This document shows positions 23,046 to 30,449 of a stretch of 41,514 bases of DNA, one piece after another. The stretch's first letter is position 1; every line of letters starts with the position of its first letter. The position numbers and the translations under genes are program-made. The DNA comes from Microbacterium sp. Root53 (GTDB lineage Bacteria > Actinomycetota > Actinomycetes > Actinomycetales > Microbacteriaceae). A model generated the notes under the pieces. That model did no database searches. It had not been told where the DNA came from and saw only the letters and a program-made list of their open reading frames with translations. The stretch is from NCBI RefSeq assembly GCF_001426925.1, contig NZ_LMFR01000009.1:1239-42752 (forward strand), in the 5' to 3' direction.

Positions 23046-24551
23046 TCAGTGCTCGCCACCGAGCCCTCCCGAGAGGCGGCCGTGGATGCCCGCGGTGGCC
23101 TCGTTCATCCCGACGATCTCGACCTCGGCGCCGTGGCGCTCGTACTTCGTGACGATCGCGTCGAGCGCGGCGACCGACGAGGCGTCCCACACGTGCGAGC
23201 GCGACATGTCGATCACGACGCGAGCCGGGTCGTCGACGTACTCGAACTGCGTGGTGAGGTCGTTCGACGACGCGAAGAACAGCTCGCCGTCGACCGTGTA
23301 GCGCGCCTCCGAGCCATCGGGTGCCACGGCGCGCTCGACCGTCGTGAAGTGCGCGACGCGGCGCGCGAACAGCACGGCCGCGACGATCACGCCGACGATC
23401 ACGCCGATCGCGAGGTTGTGCGTGATGACCGTCAGCGCCACGGTCGTGACCATCACCGCGGTCTCGCTCTTCGGCATCCGCGAGAGGGTCGACGGCAGGA
23501 TGCTGTGCCAGTCGAAGGTGAGCGCCGACACCATGATCATGACCGCCACGAGCGCCGCCATCGGGATGATCGCGACCACATCGCCGAGCGCCACGACCAG
23601 GATCAGCAGGAACACGCCCGCGAGGAAGGTCGAGATGCGGGTCCGGGCTCCCGACGCCTTGACGTTGATCATGGTCTGGCCGATCATCGCGCAGCCGCCC
23701 ATGCCGCCGAACAGGCCGGAGAGCACGTTCGCGACGCCCTGGCCCCACGACTCCCGCGTCTTCGACGAGCGGGTGTCGGTGATGTCGTCCACGAGCTTCG
23801 CCGTCATGAGCGACTCGAGCAGGCCGACCGCCGCCATCGCGAGCGCGTACGGCCCGATGATCCCGAGCGTCTCGAGCGTGAGCGGCACGTTCGGGATGAG
23901 CAGGAACGGCAGGCTCTCGGGCAGCGCGCCCTGATCGCCCACGGTCGGCACGTCGATCGCGAACACCACGACGACGGCGGTGAGCAGCACGATCGCCACC
24001 AGCGGTGCGGGCACGGCGCGGGTCAGCTTCGGGAACAGCCACAGGAGCAGCAGGCCCGCGGCGACGAGCGGGTACACCATCCAGGGCACGTCGACGAGCT
24101 GCTCGAGCTGCGACAGGAAGATCAGGATGGCGAGCGCGTTCACGAAGCCGACCATCACGCTGCGCGGGATGAACCGCATCAGCTTCGCGACCCCGAGCAG
24201 GCCGAGCGCGACCTGGATGACGCCGGCCAGGATCACGGTGGCGAGCAGGTGGTCGAGGCCGTGGTCGCGCATCACGGGTGCGATCACGAGCGCCACCGCG
24301 CCGGTCGCCGCCGAGATCATGGCCGGGCGTCCGCCGAGGAACGCGATGGCGACCGCCATGACGAACGACGAGAACAGGCCGACCCGCGGGTCGACGCCCG
24401 CGATGATCGAGAACGCGATCGCCTCGGGGATCAGCGCCAGCGCCACCACGAGCCCGGCGAGCACCTCGCGCGTGAGCAGTCGCGGCGAGCGCAGCGCATC
24501 GCGCACGGAGGTCGCGAACCGGCCGTCGGCCGACGTCAGGACAGGGGGCAT
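23046..24551 (-). CDS. SulP family anion transporter with STAS domain
   Basis: This 501-residue integral membrane protein probably transports sulfate, bicarbonate or a related anion. The transmembrane domain (about 1-390, ten or more helices) contains the SulP signature-like VALALIPEAIAFSIIAGVDP and GGMGGCAMIGQTMINVKASG. The cytoplasmic STAS domain (about 405-490) contains RVVIDMSRSHVWDASSVAALDAI. GGAGG precedes the ATG. The MerR regulator gene is divergent, with a strong inverted repeat between them. Its position inside an arsenic island might reflect oxyanion transport, but the substrate is not shown. Confidence 0.93.
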   Translation of the reverse strand: MPPVLTSADGRFATSVRDALRSPRLLTREVLAGLVVALALIPEAIAFSIIAGVDPRVGLFSSFVMAVAIAFLGGRPAMISAATGAVALVIAPVMRDHGLDHLLATVILAGVIQVALGLLGVAKLMRFIPRSVMVGFVNALAILIFLSQLEQLVDVPWMVYPLVAAGLLLLWLFPKLTRAVPAPLVAIVLLTAVVVVFAIDVPTVGDQGALPESLPFLLIPNVPLTLETLGIIGPYALAMAAVGLLESLMTAKLVDDITDTRSSKTRESWGQGVANVLSGLFGGMGGCAMIGQTMINVKASGARTRISTFLAGVFLLILVVALGDVVAIIPMAALVAVMIMVSALTFDWHSILPSTLSRMPKSETAVMVTTVALTVITHNLAIGVIVGVIVAAVLFARRVAHFTTVERAVAPDGSEARYTVDGELFFASSNDLTTQFEYVDDPARVVIDMSRSHVWDASSVAALDAIVTKYERHGAEVEIVGMNEATAGIHGRLSGGLGGEH

Positions 24552-24639
24552 GGATCCTCCAGGGCGTGGGCAGGCGCGCGGGACGCAGGGGAGACCGCCG
24601 GATAATGGATGACTGCGCCGCGCGAGAGCCGCGGGCGCG

Positions 24640-24668
24640 CTCAACCCTACCGTAACGTGAGGGTTGAG
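24640..24668. promoter_or_regulatory. MerR-type operator
   Basis: CTCAACCCT-N11-AGGGTTGAG is a perfect 9-bp inverted repeat with CGTAACGTG in the centre. This is typical of MerR-family promoters. It lies 17 nt before the MerR GTG and 88 nt before the divergent SulP ATG. Confidence 0.7.
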
Positions 24669-24685
24669 CTCCGGGAGGGGGCCGC

Positions 24686-25072
24686 GTGCTGGATGACGAC
24701 GCCGTGCGAAGCGGGACCATGCACATCGGCGAGCTCGCCGAGCGCGCAGAGCTGTCGCTGCGCACCATCCGGCACTACGACGAGATCGGCCTGCTCAAGC
24801 CCTCGGCGCGCACCGACGGCGGCTTCCGGCTCTACACGGAGCGCGACCTCGCACGCCTGCTGCTGATCCGCCGCATGAAGCCGCTCGGATACTCGCTCGA
24901 GCAGATGGCCGAGCTGCTGCGCATCGCCGACGGTCTCGATGCCGACCCGGAGCACGCGGTCGCGAGGGAGCGTCTGGCGCGCCTGATCGCCGACGCGGAG
25001 GAGCGCCGCGAGAAGGCGCGCGCCCAGCTCGCGATGGCCGACGAGTTCATCGAGCTGCTGCGCCGCCGCTGA
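24686..25072 (+). CDS. MerR family transcriptional regulator
   Basis: This 128-residue DNA-binding protein has the N-terminal MerR HTH (HIGELAERAELSLRTIRHYDEIGLLKPSARTDGGFRLYTE). A dimerisation coiled coil follows (about 85-125). No cysteine-based metal site is visible, so the signal is not a thiophilic metal by the usual mode. The GTG at 24686 is chosen because GGGAGGGG lies just upstream; an ATG at 24719 gives a shorter protein. The operator upstream is shared with the SulP gene. Confidence 0.9.
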   Translation: MLDDDAVRSGTMHIGELAERAELSLRTIRHYDEIGLLKPSARTDGGFRLYTERDLARLLLIRRMKPLGYSLEQMAELLRIADGLDADPEHAVARERLARLIADAEERREKARAQLAMADEFIELLRRR

Positions 25073-25088
25073 GCGGCGCCGGGGTGCG

Positions 25089-25142
25089 AAGGTATGCGAA
25101 ACGCACCTTCCGACGCCGCACCGCATGCATTTCGCATACCTT
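25089..25142. terminator. long hairpin between convergent genes
   Basis: A 17-bp inverted repeat with one mismatch (25089-25105 with 25126-25142, AAGGTATGCGAAA...) encloses a 20-nt loop. It lies between the ends of the MerR and ArsR-ArsC genes. Confidence 0.65.
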
Positions 25143-25158
25143 CCGGGCGTCGCCGGCG

Positions 25159-26028
25159 TCAGAGCAGCTCGTCCAGCAGAGCGCGGACGCGGCGCTCGAC
25201 GTCGTCGCGGATGGGGCGCACGCCCTCGAGCGGCAGGCCCGCGGGATCCGCGAGATCCCAGTCCAGATAGCGGATGCCGGGGTACACCGGGCAGACGTCG
25301 CCGCAGCCCATCGTGACTACGACGTCCGCCGCGCGCACGGCCTCGTCGGTCAGGGGCTTCGGGAACTCCCCGCCGACCGTCACGCCGATCTCGTCGAGCG
25401 CGAGCGCGATGGTCGAGCGCATGTCGGGCGCCGGAAGCGACCCGGCGGTGCGCACGCGCACGCGATCCCCCGCGAGGTGCCGCAGGATGCCCGCCGCCAG
25501 CTGCGAGCGGCCCGCGTTCTGCACGCAGACGAACAGCACCTCGGGGCGGTCGCGGTGGGAGCGGTCCGCGCGCGCGAGGGCCTCGAGCCGTCCGGCGGCG
25601 AAGGCCGCCGTGCGCGAGGCGAGGTGCCGGGGCGGCTCGTCGCCGCGGGCGAGCAGGTCGCGGCTCTCGCGCACGTACGCCGCGACGGTCTCGGGACTGA
25701 AGACCCCGCGGAAGCGCAGCGCCAGGTCGGCCGCGATGCGGTCGAGGTCGGGTTCGGCGCCGCGCGGGGCGGCGCCCACGAGCTCGGCGACCGCGTCGAC
25801 GCGATCGGGCGCGACCGAGAACCAGGCCCGGCGGCCGTCCTGCTCGCGCGTCACCAGACCCTCGGCGAGCAGCGCCTTCATGTGGTGGCTCACGGTCGGC
25901 TGGCGCAGCTCCAGGCGCTCGGCGAGCTCGCCGACGCGAGCGCGCCCGTCCGGTGCGTCGAGGATCAGCCGCAGGATGCGCGCGCGCGTCGGATCCGCGA
26001 GCGTCGCGAGCGAGCGTGCGGCATCCAT
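25159..26028 (-). CDS. ArsR-ArsC fusion protein
   Basis: This 289-residue protein joins three parts. Residues 1-85 form an ArsR winged HTH (ELAERLELRQPTVSHHMKALLAEGLV). Residues about 92-130 form a helical segment like the three-helix-bundle domain (DLDRIAADLALRFRGVFSPETVAAYVRE). Residues 162-289 form an LMW-phosphatase arsenate reductase with nucleophile C168 in CVQNAGRS and MGCGDVCP. The HTH part has no cysteine, so it cannot sense As(III) by the classical C-x-C site. The operator at 26026-26043 overlaps its own start codon, indicating a leaderless autoregulated transcript. It may regulate the other two CATAGR sites. Confidence 0.92.
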   Translation of the reverse strand: MDAARSLATLADPTRARILRLILDAPDGRARVGELAERLELRQPTVSHHMKALLAEGLVTREQDGRRAWFSVAPDRVDAVAELVGAAPRGAEPDLDRIAADLALRFRGVFSPETVAAYVRESRDLLARGDEPPRHLASRTAAFAAGRLEALARADRSHRDRPEVLFVCVQNAGRSQLAAGILRHLAGDRVRVRTAGSLPAPDMRSTIALALDEIGVTVGGEFPKPLTDEAVRAADVVVTMGCGDVCPVYPGIRYLDWDLADPAGLPLEGVRPIRDDVERRVRALLDELL

Positions 26029-26043
26029 AGATGCAAGTCTATG
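26026..26043 (-). promoter_or_regulatory. ArsR-type operator, class 1 (arsR-arsC fusion)
   Basis: CATAGA-TGCAAG-TCTATG includes the start codon of the fusion gene. On the minus strand CATAGA is followed by 9 nt and the ATG, the same layout as at 28469-28486. Confidence 0.7.
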
Positions 26044-26078
26044 TGCGGTGGGAGCCGCCGGCGGCGCTCGGGGTGCTC

Positions 26079-26172
26079 GTTGGGCGACCGAGCGCCAGCG
26101 AGGGAGACGAAACGGTCGAAGCGTGCCGGCGGGTTCGACGCCGTTTCGACTCGCTTCGCTCGCTCAACGACC
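26079..26172. repeat. dispersed inverted repeat, family C copy 2
   Basis: Arms at about 26079-26114 (GAGCGCCAGCGAGGGAGACG then AAACG) and 26142-26172 (CGTTTCGACTCGCTTCGCTC then GCTCAACGACC) face each other. They match 16487-16577. Confidence 0.7.
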
Positions 26173-26188
26173 ACGGGGGCGTCCTCGC

Positions 26189-26689
26189 TCAGTCGGGGCG
26201 GCGGCGTTCCAGCAGGATCGTGTCGAGCCACTCGCCCGTGTGCGGGCCCGCCTGGGCCTGCGCGATCCGCTCCCGGCGGCCGACCTCGCGGAAGCCCTCC
26301 GCGAGGTGCAGGCGGAAGCTCGCGGAGTTCTGCGGGAAGACCGACGACTGGATGGTCCAGTACCCAGCGGCGTCGGCCGCCGCGACGAAGGCCCGCAGCA
26401 GCGCGCGCCCGACGCCGCGCCCGCGCGCGGCCGACGCGATGTAGATCGAGTGCTCGATCACGCCGCGGTACACCGGCCGCGCCGAGACGGGCGAGGCGGC
26501 CGCCCAGCCGAGCACCGCGCCGGTCTCGTCGACGGCCACGAGCCGCGGCGCGGCGACCTTGCCCGCGTCGAACGCCTCCCACGACGGGGTCGCGGTCTCG
26601 AACGTGGCGACGCCCGTGTCGATGCCCTCCCGGTAGATGCGCTCGACCGCGGGCCAGTCCTCGGGCGTCAGGTCGCGGATCGAGATCAC
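26189..26689 (-). CDS. arsN: GNAT acetyltransferase, ArsN/phosphinothricin acetyltransferase-like
   Basis: This 166-residue enzyme would transfer an acetyl group from acetyl-CoA to a small amine. Its closest look is the phosphinothricin acetyltransferase group (IRDLTPEDWPAVERIYREGIDTG, ATFET, VYRGVIEHSIYI). The CoA-binding motif ARGRGVGRALL and the C-terminal FPQNSASFRLHLAEGFREVGRRERI are present. In ars islands this group is ArsN, which acetylates the organoarsenical arsinothricin; context supports that, but resistance to phosphinothricin is equally possible. The start is either this GTG or an ATG at 26716 that would overlap the ArsO-like gene. Confidence 0.82.
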   Translation of the reverse strand: MISIRDLTPEDWPAVERIYREGIDTGVATFETATPSWEAFDAGKVAAPRLVAVDETGAVLGWAAASPVSARPVYRGVIEHSIYIASAARGRGVGRALLRAFVAAADAAGYWTIQSSVFPQNSASFRLHLAEGFREVGRRERIAQAQAGPHTGEWLDTILLERRRPD

Positions 26690-26706
26690 GGATCCATTCT
26701 CGGCCG

Positions 26707-28008
26707 TCAGCAGCATCCGCCCGCGGACGTCGAGCACACCCCGGTCGCGGGAAGCGTCAGCTCGACGCGCCCCGCCGACGCGGCGTCGCCCGCGAGCCAC
26801 GCGACGACCGAGCGAACCTGCTCGTACCCGGTCTTGAGCAGGAACGTCGGCGCCCGGCCGTAGCTCTTCATGCCCACGATGAAGAAGCCCTGCTCGGGGT
26901 GCGCCAGCTCGCGGTACCCGTGCGGCGACACCGTGCCGCACGAGTGCACGTTGGGGTCGATGAGGGGCGCGAGGCGACGCGGCGCCTCGACGATGTCGTC
27001 GAGCTCGAGCCGCAGCTCGCGCAGCATGCCGAGGTCCGGCCGGAAGCCCGTCGCGGCCACCACCAGGTCGGTGTCGTGCGCCGCTGCCTCGCCCGCGCGC
27101 CGGCCGTGCAGGCGCACGCCGTCGCCGGCGGGCTCGGCGCGCAGGATCTCGAACCGGTCGAGCACCTCCACGCGGCCGTCCGCCACGAGACGTTCGAGCC
27201 GGGCGCCGAGCGCTCCGCGCCCCTCGAGCTCGTCGCCGCCGGTCGAGATCCGGGCGGCCGCCGCGTTGCGGATGAGCCACGTCACGCGGGTGCCCGGCTC
27301 GTCGCGCGCGAGCGACGCGAGGGCGATGAGCGTGTTCGCGGCGGAGTGCCCGGCGCCCACGACGGTCGTGTGGCGGCCGGCGAAGCGCTCCCGGTCGGCG
27401 CCGAGCACGTCGGGGAGGGCCGGAGCGACCCGGTCGGCGACCGCGTCCCAGCCGAGCGGGGCGAGCCCGCCCGACCCCAGCGGGTTCGCCTGTCCCCAGG
27501 TGCCCGAGGCGTCGATCACGGCGCTCGCGGTCTCGTCGACGATCGTGCCGTCCGCCAGCCGCAGGCGCAGGGCGAACGGCGCCCGGGAGCGACCCGCGGT
27601 GCGCGTCCGGTCCATGCCCTCGCGCGTCACGGCCAGCACCTCGACGCCCGTGCGCAGGTGCGGGGCGATCGCCGGATGTGCCGAGAGCGGCGCGACGTAC
27701 TCGTCCACCAGTTCGCGACCGGAGGGGGCGCGCCCCGCGGCGGGCGCCTGCCATCCGGAGGCGCCGAGCAGTCGCACGGCGGCGTCGTCGACCAGGTGCT
27801 CCCACGGCGAGAACAGGCGCGTGTGGCCCCACTCGCGGATCGCGGCGCCGGCCGACTCGCCCTTCTCGAGCACGACGAACGGGATGTCGCGCTCGGTCAG
27901 GCGAGCGGCCGCGGCGAGCCCGATGGGCCCCGCGCCGATGATGGCGACGGGAAGCGCGTTCGCCCGCGCCGTCGCGGCGGGAGCGGGGGTGAGGTCGATG
28001 AGGGTCAT
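26707..28008 (-). CDS. arsO: ArsO-like flavin-dependent monooxygenase
   Basis: This 433-residue flavoprotein has an FAD-binding Rossmann motif near the N-terminus (VAIIGAGPIGLAAAARL). A second nucleotide-binding motif lies in the middle (TTVVGAGHSAANTLIAL), and ATGFRPD is present, as in flavin monooxygenases of ars operons (ArsO). The reaction of ArsO is not settled. The C-terminus CSTSAGGCC carries three cysteines that could bind arsenite. CAGGAG precedes the ATG. The gene shares a promoter region with the divergent arsR at 28099, which has three operator boxes. The ArsN-like gene follows directly. Confidence 0.88.
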   Translation of the reverse strand: MTLIDLTPAPAATARANALPVAIIGAGPIGLAAAARLTERDIPFVVLEKGESAGAAIREWGHTRLFSPWEHLVDDAAVRLLGASGWQAPAAGRAPSGRELVDEYVAPLSAHPAIAPHLRTGVEVLAVTREGMDRTRTAGRSRAPFALRLRLADGTIVDETASAVIDASGTWGQANPLGSGGLAPLGWDAVADRVAPALPDVLGADRERFAGRHTTVVGAGHSAANTLIALASLARDEPGTRVTWLIRNAAAARISTGGDELEGRGALGARLERLVADGRVEVLDRFEILRAEPAGDGVRLHGRRAGEAAAHDTDLVVAATGFRPDLGMLRELRLELDDIVEAPRRLAPLIDPNVHSCGTVSPHGYRELAHPEQGFFIVGMKSYGRAPTFLLKTGYEQVRSVVAWLAGDAASAGRVELTLPATGVCSTSAGGCC

Positions 28009-28028
28009 GTGCGGCTCCTGGACAGGAT

Positions 28029-28096
28029 ATCGATGGCTGTCGATGTTCGAGTCTGCACCGCTCTATCGATGGATGTCAATATCGACTATGATCGAT
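28029..28096. promoter_or_regulatory. three ArsR-type operators, class 2 (arsO/arsR)
   Basis: Three 16-bp boxes of the form ATCGA-N6-TCRAT lie at 28029-28044, 28065-28080 and 28081-28096. The last overlaps a TATGAT -10 (28087-28092) that ends 6 nt before the arsR ATG, so arsR is probably leaderless. The sequence differs from the CATAGR class. Confidence 0.75.
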
Positions 28097-28098
28097 GC

Positions 28099-28446
28099 AT
28101 GCCCGGTCCCGCACTCGACGTCATCCAGCCCGCCGGCGCGTGCTGCGCGCCGCTGCAGCGCGAGCCGCTCGCGGCCGCCGAGGCCGAGGACCTCGCGCGC
28201 ACGATGAAGGCCCTCGCCGATCCGGCGAGGCTGCGACTGCTGTCCATCGTGGCGGCGAGCGAGGGTCAGGAGGCCTGCGTGTGCGACCTGATCGACCCGG
28301 TCGGGCTCGCGCAGCCGACGGTGTCGCATCACCTCCGGGTGCTGACCGAGGCGGGGTTCCTGGCGCGCAGCAAGCGCGGGACATGGGCCTACTACGCGCT
28401 GGTGCCCGGGGCGCTCGACCGCATCGCCGACGTCCTGCGGGGCTGA
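28099..28446 (+). CDS. arsR: ArsR family arsenite-responsive repressor
   Basis: This 115-residue winged-helix repressor has As(III)-type ligands: ACVCDL with C60 and C62 in the recognition region, and an N-terminal CC pair at 15-16. The HTH reads GLAQPTVSHHLRVLTEAGFLARSKRGTWAYYAL. It is divergent from the ArsO-like gene and sits on three class 2 boxes. The ATG at 28099 follows the -10 box by 6 nt, so the mRNA is probably leaderless. Confidence 0.93.
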   Translation: MPGPALDVIQPAGACCAPLQREPLAAAEAEDLARTMKALADPARLRLLSIVAASEGQEACVCDLIDPVGLAQPTVSHHLRVLTEAGFLARSKRGTWAYYALVPGALDRIADVLRG

Positions 28447-28465
28447 TTCGCGCGGATTCCTCTCG

Positions 28466-28489
28466 ATTCATAGGCGACTGTCTATGAAT
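28466..28489 (+). promoter_or_regulatory. ArsR-type operator, class 1 (aquaporin pseudogene)
   Basis: ATTCATAG-N8-CTATGAAT is a perfect 8-8-8 palindrome containing CATAGG-N6-TCTATG (28469-28486). It overlaps the ATG of the broken aquaglyceroporin gene. Confidence 0.7.
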
Positions 28490-28769
28490 TAGCAGGTCGC
28501 GGCCGCCCGTCCCAGCGCTCCCCCCGCTCCGCGCGCGGTCTCGCCGCGCGAGCTCGCCGGCGAGTTCCTCGGATCGGCGCTGCTCGCCTCGGTCGTGATC
28601 GGCTCGGGGATCATGGCGGCCCGCCTGTCGCCCGCCGACGTGGGGCTCCAGCTGCGCGGGCATCGCGCCGAGCTCCGCACCGGCCTACATTGCGGCGCAG
28701 CTCGTCGGCGGTGCGATCGGCATCGCACTCGCCGCGTGGCTGATCCCGGCGCACAAGTCAACCCGTTGA
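28484..28769 (+). pseudogene. broken aquaglyceroporin (AqpS-like) gene
   Basis: The frame from ATG 28484 reads M-N-stop (TAG 28490-28492) and then continues open as QVAAARP...RELAGEFLGSALLASVV followed by IGSGIMAARLSPADVGLQL. That is the first part of an MIP-family channel. Near 28660 it jumps to another frame reading GIAPSSAPAYIAAQLVGGAI and ending LIPAHKSTR at TGA 28769, which matches the C-terminal part. About 400 nt of the middle are missing. The amber codon probably arose from CAG. Aquaglyceroporins conduct arsenite in some ars operons. Confidence 0.85.
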
Positions 28770-28794
28770 GTGCGACCCCCGCGCGTCCTACCGT
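28757..28794 (+). promoter_or_regulatory. GTCAACCC element and -10 of the 69-residue gene
   Basis: GTCAACCC (28757-28764) lies 24 nt before TACCGT (28789-28794). A TTGAGT at 28766-28771 is 17 nt from the -10 box. The element overlaps the end of the aquaporin pseudogene. Confidence 0.5.
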
Positions 28795-28821
28795 CGGAGC
28801 AGGACGACCGAAGGGGGCGCC

Positions 28822-29031
28822 ATGCACACCGAACTGCCGCCGATCCACACCTGGTGGCCCGAGCTGCCGATCGACGGGAAGCACCTGCTCCTGGCCAACC
28901 TGGACGCGCAGCTGCCGCCGCCCCTGATCGCCGCGATCTCCGAGATCACGGGGAAGGACGTCGGGCAGGGCGCGCGCCTGACGGACGACGACCGCGCCTA
29001 CATCGAGACGCAGTCGGAGCAGGTCGACTGA
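28822..29031 (+). CDS. small conserved hypothetical protein
   Basis: This 69-residue soluble protein reads MHTELPPIHTWWPELPIDGK and then HLLLANLDAQLPPPLIAAISEITG, with an acidic C-terminus. It has no signal or membrane segment. AGGGGG precedes the ATG. It is followed 2 nt later by the DUF6098 gene, so the two form an operon. The upstream GTCAACCC element is shared with the DUF892 and SRPBCC genes, which suggests a stress role. I do not recognise a named family. Confidence 0.75.
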   Translation: MHTELPPIHTWWPELPIDGKHLLLANLDAQLPPPLIAAISEITGKDVGQGARLTDDDRAYIETQSEQVD

Positions 29032-29033
29032 GG

Positions 29034-29465
29034 GTGACGCCCCCCGGCTCGCTGCCGAAGCTCGGCTCGCTCGCCGAGCTGGCGGAGTTCGTGCGCGGGC
29101 GCGACGCGTCGTACATCCGCTATTCGGAGGGCCCCGAGCACGACGCGGCCGAGCAGAGCCGCGACACCGAGAGCGGGCTCGATCTGCCCGGCCTGTCGGT
29201 CAACCCGCTGCATCCCGAGTCGTGGTGGACGCGTCCGCTCGAGGACTGGCTCGCCCGACAGGTGCGCCAGTACGCCGAGCTCGCCGAGAAGAACCCGGAC
29301 CGGTTCGCGTGGGTGCTCGACGGCCGCACGGTCGGCCGCGGGCCCGACTGCGAGCCGCTGCTGGCCGACATCCGGCCCCTCGCCACGCTGACGCCCGAGC
29401 TGCTCGACGAGGCCGCCGAGCGCTACGAGCGCGCGTTCGACGCGCGCCGCGGCCCCGAGGACTGA
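29034..29465 (+). CDS. DUF6098-type protein
   Basis: This 143-residue soluble protein has the segments LAELAEFVRGRDASYIRYSE, SRDTESGLDLPGLSVNPLHP and SWWTRPLEDWLARQVRQY. I associate these with the actinobacterial family DUF6098 (from memory). Its function is unknown. The GTG start lies 2 nt after the preceding stop with no independent ribosome binding site, so translation is probably coupled. It ends 21 nt before the convergent sugar permease gene. Confidence 0.8.
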   Translation: MTPPGSLPKLGSLAELAEFVRGRDASYIRYSEGPEHDAAEQSRDTESGLDLPGLSVNPLHPESWWTRPLEDWLARQVRQYAELAEKNPDRFAWVLDGRTVGRGPDCEPLLADIRPLATLTPELLDEAAERYERAFDARRGPED

Positions 29466-29486
29466 GCGCCCGAACAGACGCCCGCG

Positions 29487-30449
29487 TCAGCCCTTCACGC
29501 CGCCGGCCGTCACGCCCTCGATGATGTGCTTCTGGCCGACGAAGAACAGCACGATCATGGGGATGGTCGTGATCACGCTCGCGGTCACGAGGATCTCCCA
29601 GTGCTACTCGCCGCCGAAGCCGAAGTTGTCGACGAGCGCCTTGAGTCCCCGCGGCACCGTGAAGTTGGCCGAGTCCCGCAGGTAGATCAGCGATCGCATC
29701 AGGTCGGTCCACACCGCCTGCACCTCGAACACGAGCGTCACCGCGATCGCGGGGCGGCTGAGCGGCAGCCCGATCCGCCAGAACACCTGCCACGGGTTGG
29801 CGCCGTCGACCCGGGCCGCGTCGAACAGGTCGCGCGGCAGCGACAGCATGAACTGGCGCAGCAGGAAGATGTAGAACGCGCTGCCGAACAGGTTGTGCGC
29901 CCACATCGGGATCAGCGTGTTCACCGTTCCGAGCGAGTTCCAGATCAGGAACGTGGGGATCATCGTGACGGCCCCCGGCAGCATCATCGACCCCAGCACG
30001 AGCGCGAACAGCGGCCCGCGCCCCCTGAACCGGTAGTACGCGAAGGCCCACGCGACCATCGCGCTGGAGAGCGTCACGGTGGTCGCCGCGAGGACCGTGA
30101 CCAGCAGCGTGTTGGTGAGCCAGAGCGCGAGCGGCGCCTCCTGCCAGACCTGCACGTAGTTGTCGAGGATGAAGGTCTCGGGGATCAGCCGGTTGTCGAA
30201 CACCTCGCCGCGCGGCTTGAACGAGGCGCTCACCAGCCACACGAACGGGTACAGGAAGACGACGCCCACCGCGGTCAGCGCGATCACGGTCAGGACGCGC
30301 CCCGCCCGCGTCTGTCGGCGCCGCGACGGGAGGCGCTTCCGGTGCACCGCGGGCTCGTCCTGCGCGTCGGCCGTCACCGGGGCGGCGACGAGGGCCTCGG
30401 CCTGACCGAGCGGCCCGGGCTTCCCCAGCGATCCGGACAGCGTGCTCAT
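29487..30449 (-). pseudogene. sugar ABC permease (MalG-like) with in-frame TAG at codon 282
   Basis: This would be a 320-residue permease of a carbohydrate importer with six TM helices. It contains the EAA-type loop LPRDLFDAARVDGANPWQVFWRIGLPLSRPA. The frame is broken at 29604-29606 by TAG between GFGGE and HWEILVTAS; relatives commonly have a tyrosine codon there. After the TAG the frame is intact for 38 codons to the natural end GGVKG. Translation as seen stops after 281 residues and loses the last helix. It is either a recent nonsense mutation or a sequencing error. It overlaps the other permease gene by 4 nt (ATGA). Confidence 0.85.

Noticed and set aside
22099..24768. An 889-codon minus-strand frame over the MFS remnant, arsC and SulP region
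   Set aside because: It contains the MFS remnant only at its end; the remainder is out of frame with the real arsC and SulP genes.
29604..29606. Programmed recoding of TAG as pyrrolysine or another residue
   Set aside because: No pyl genes or recoding signal are seen, the position is near a conserved membrane loop, and a nonsense mutation or sequencing error is simpler.
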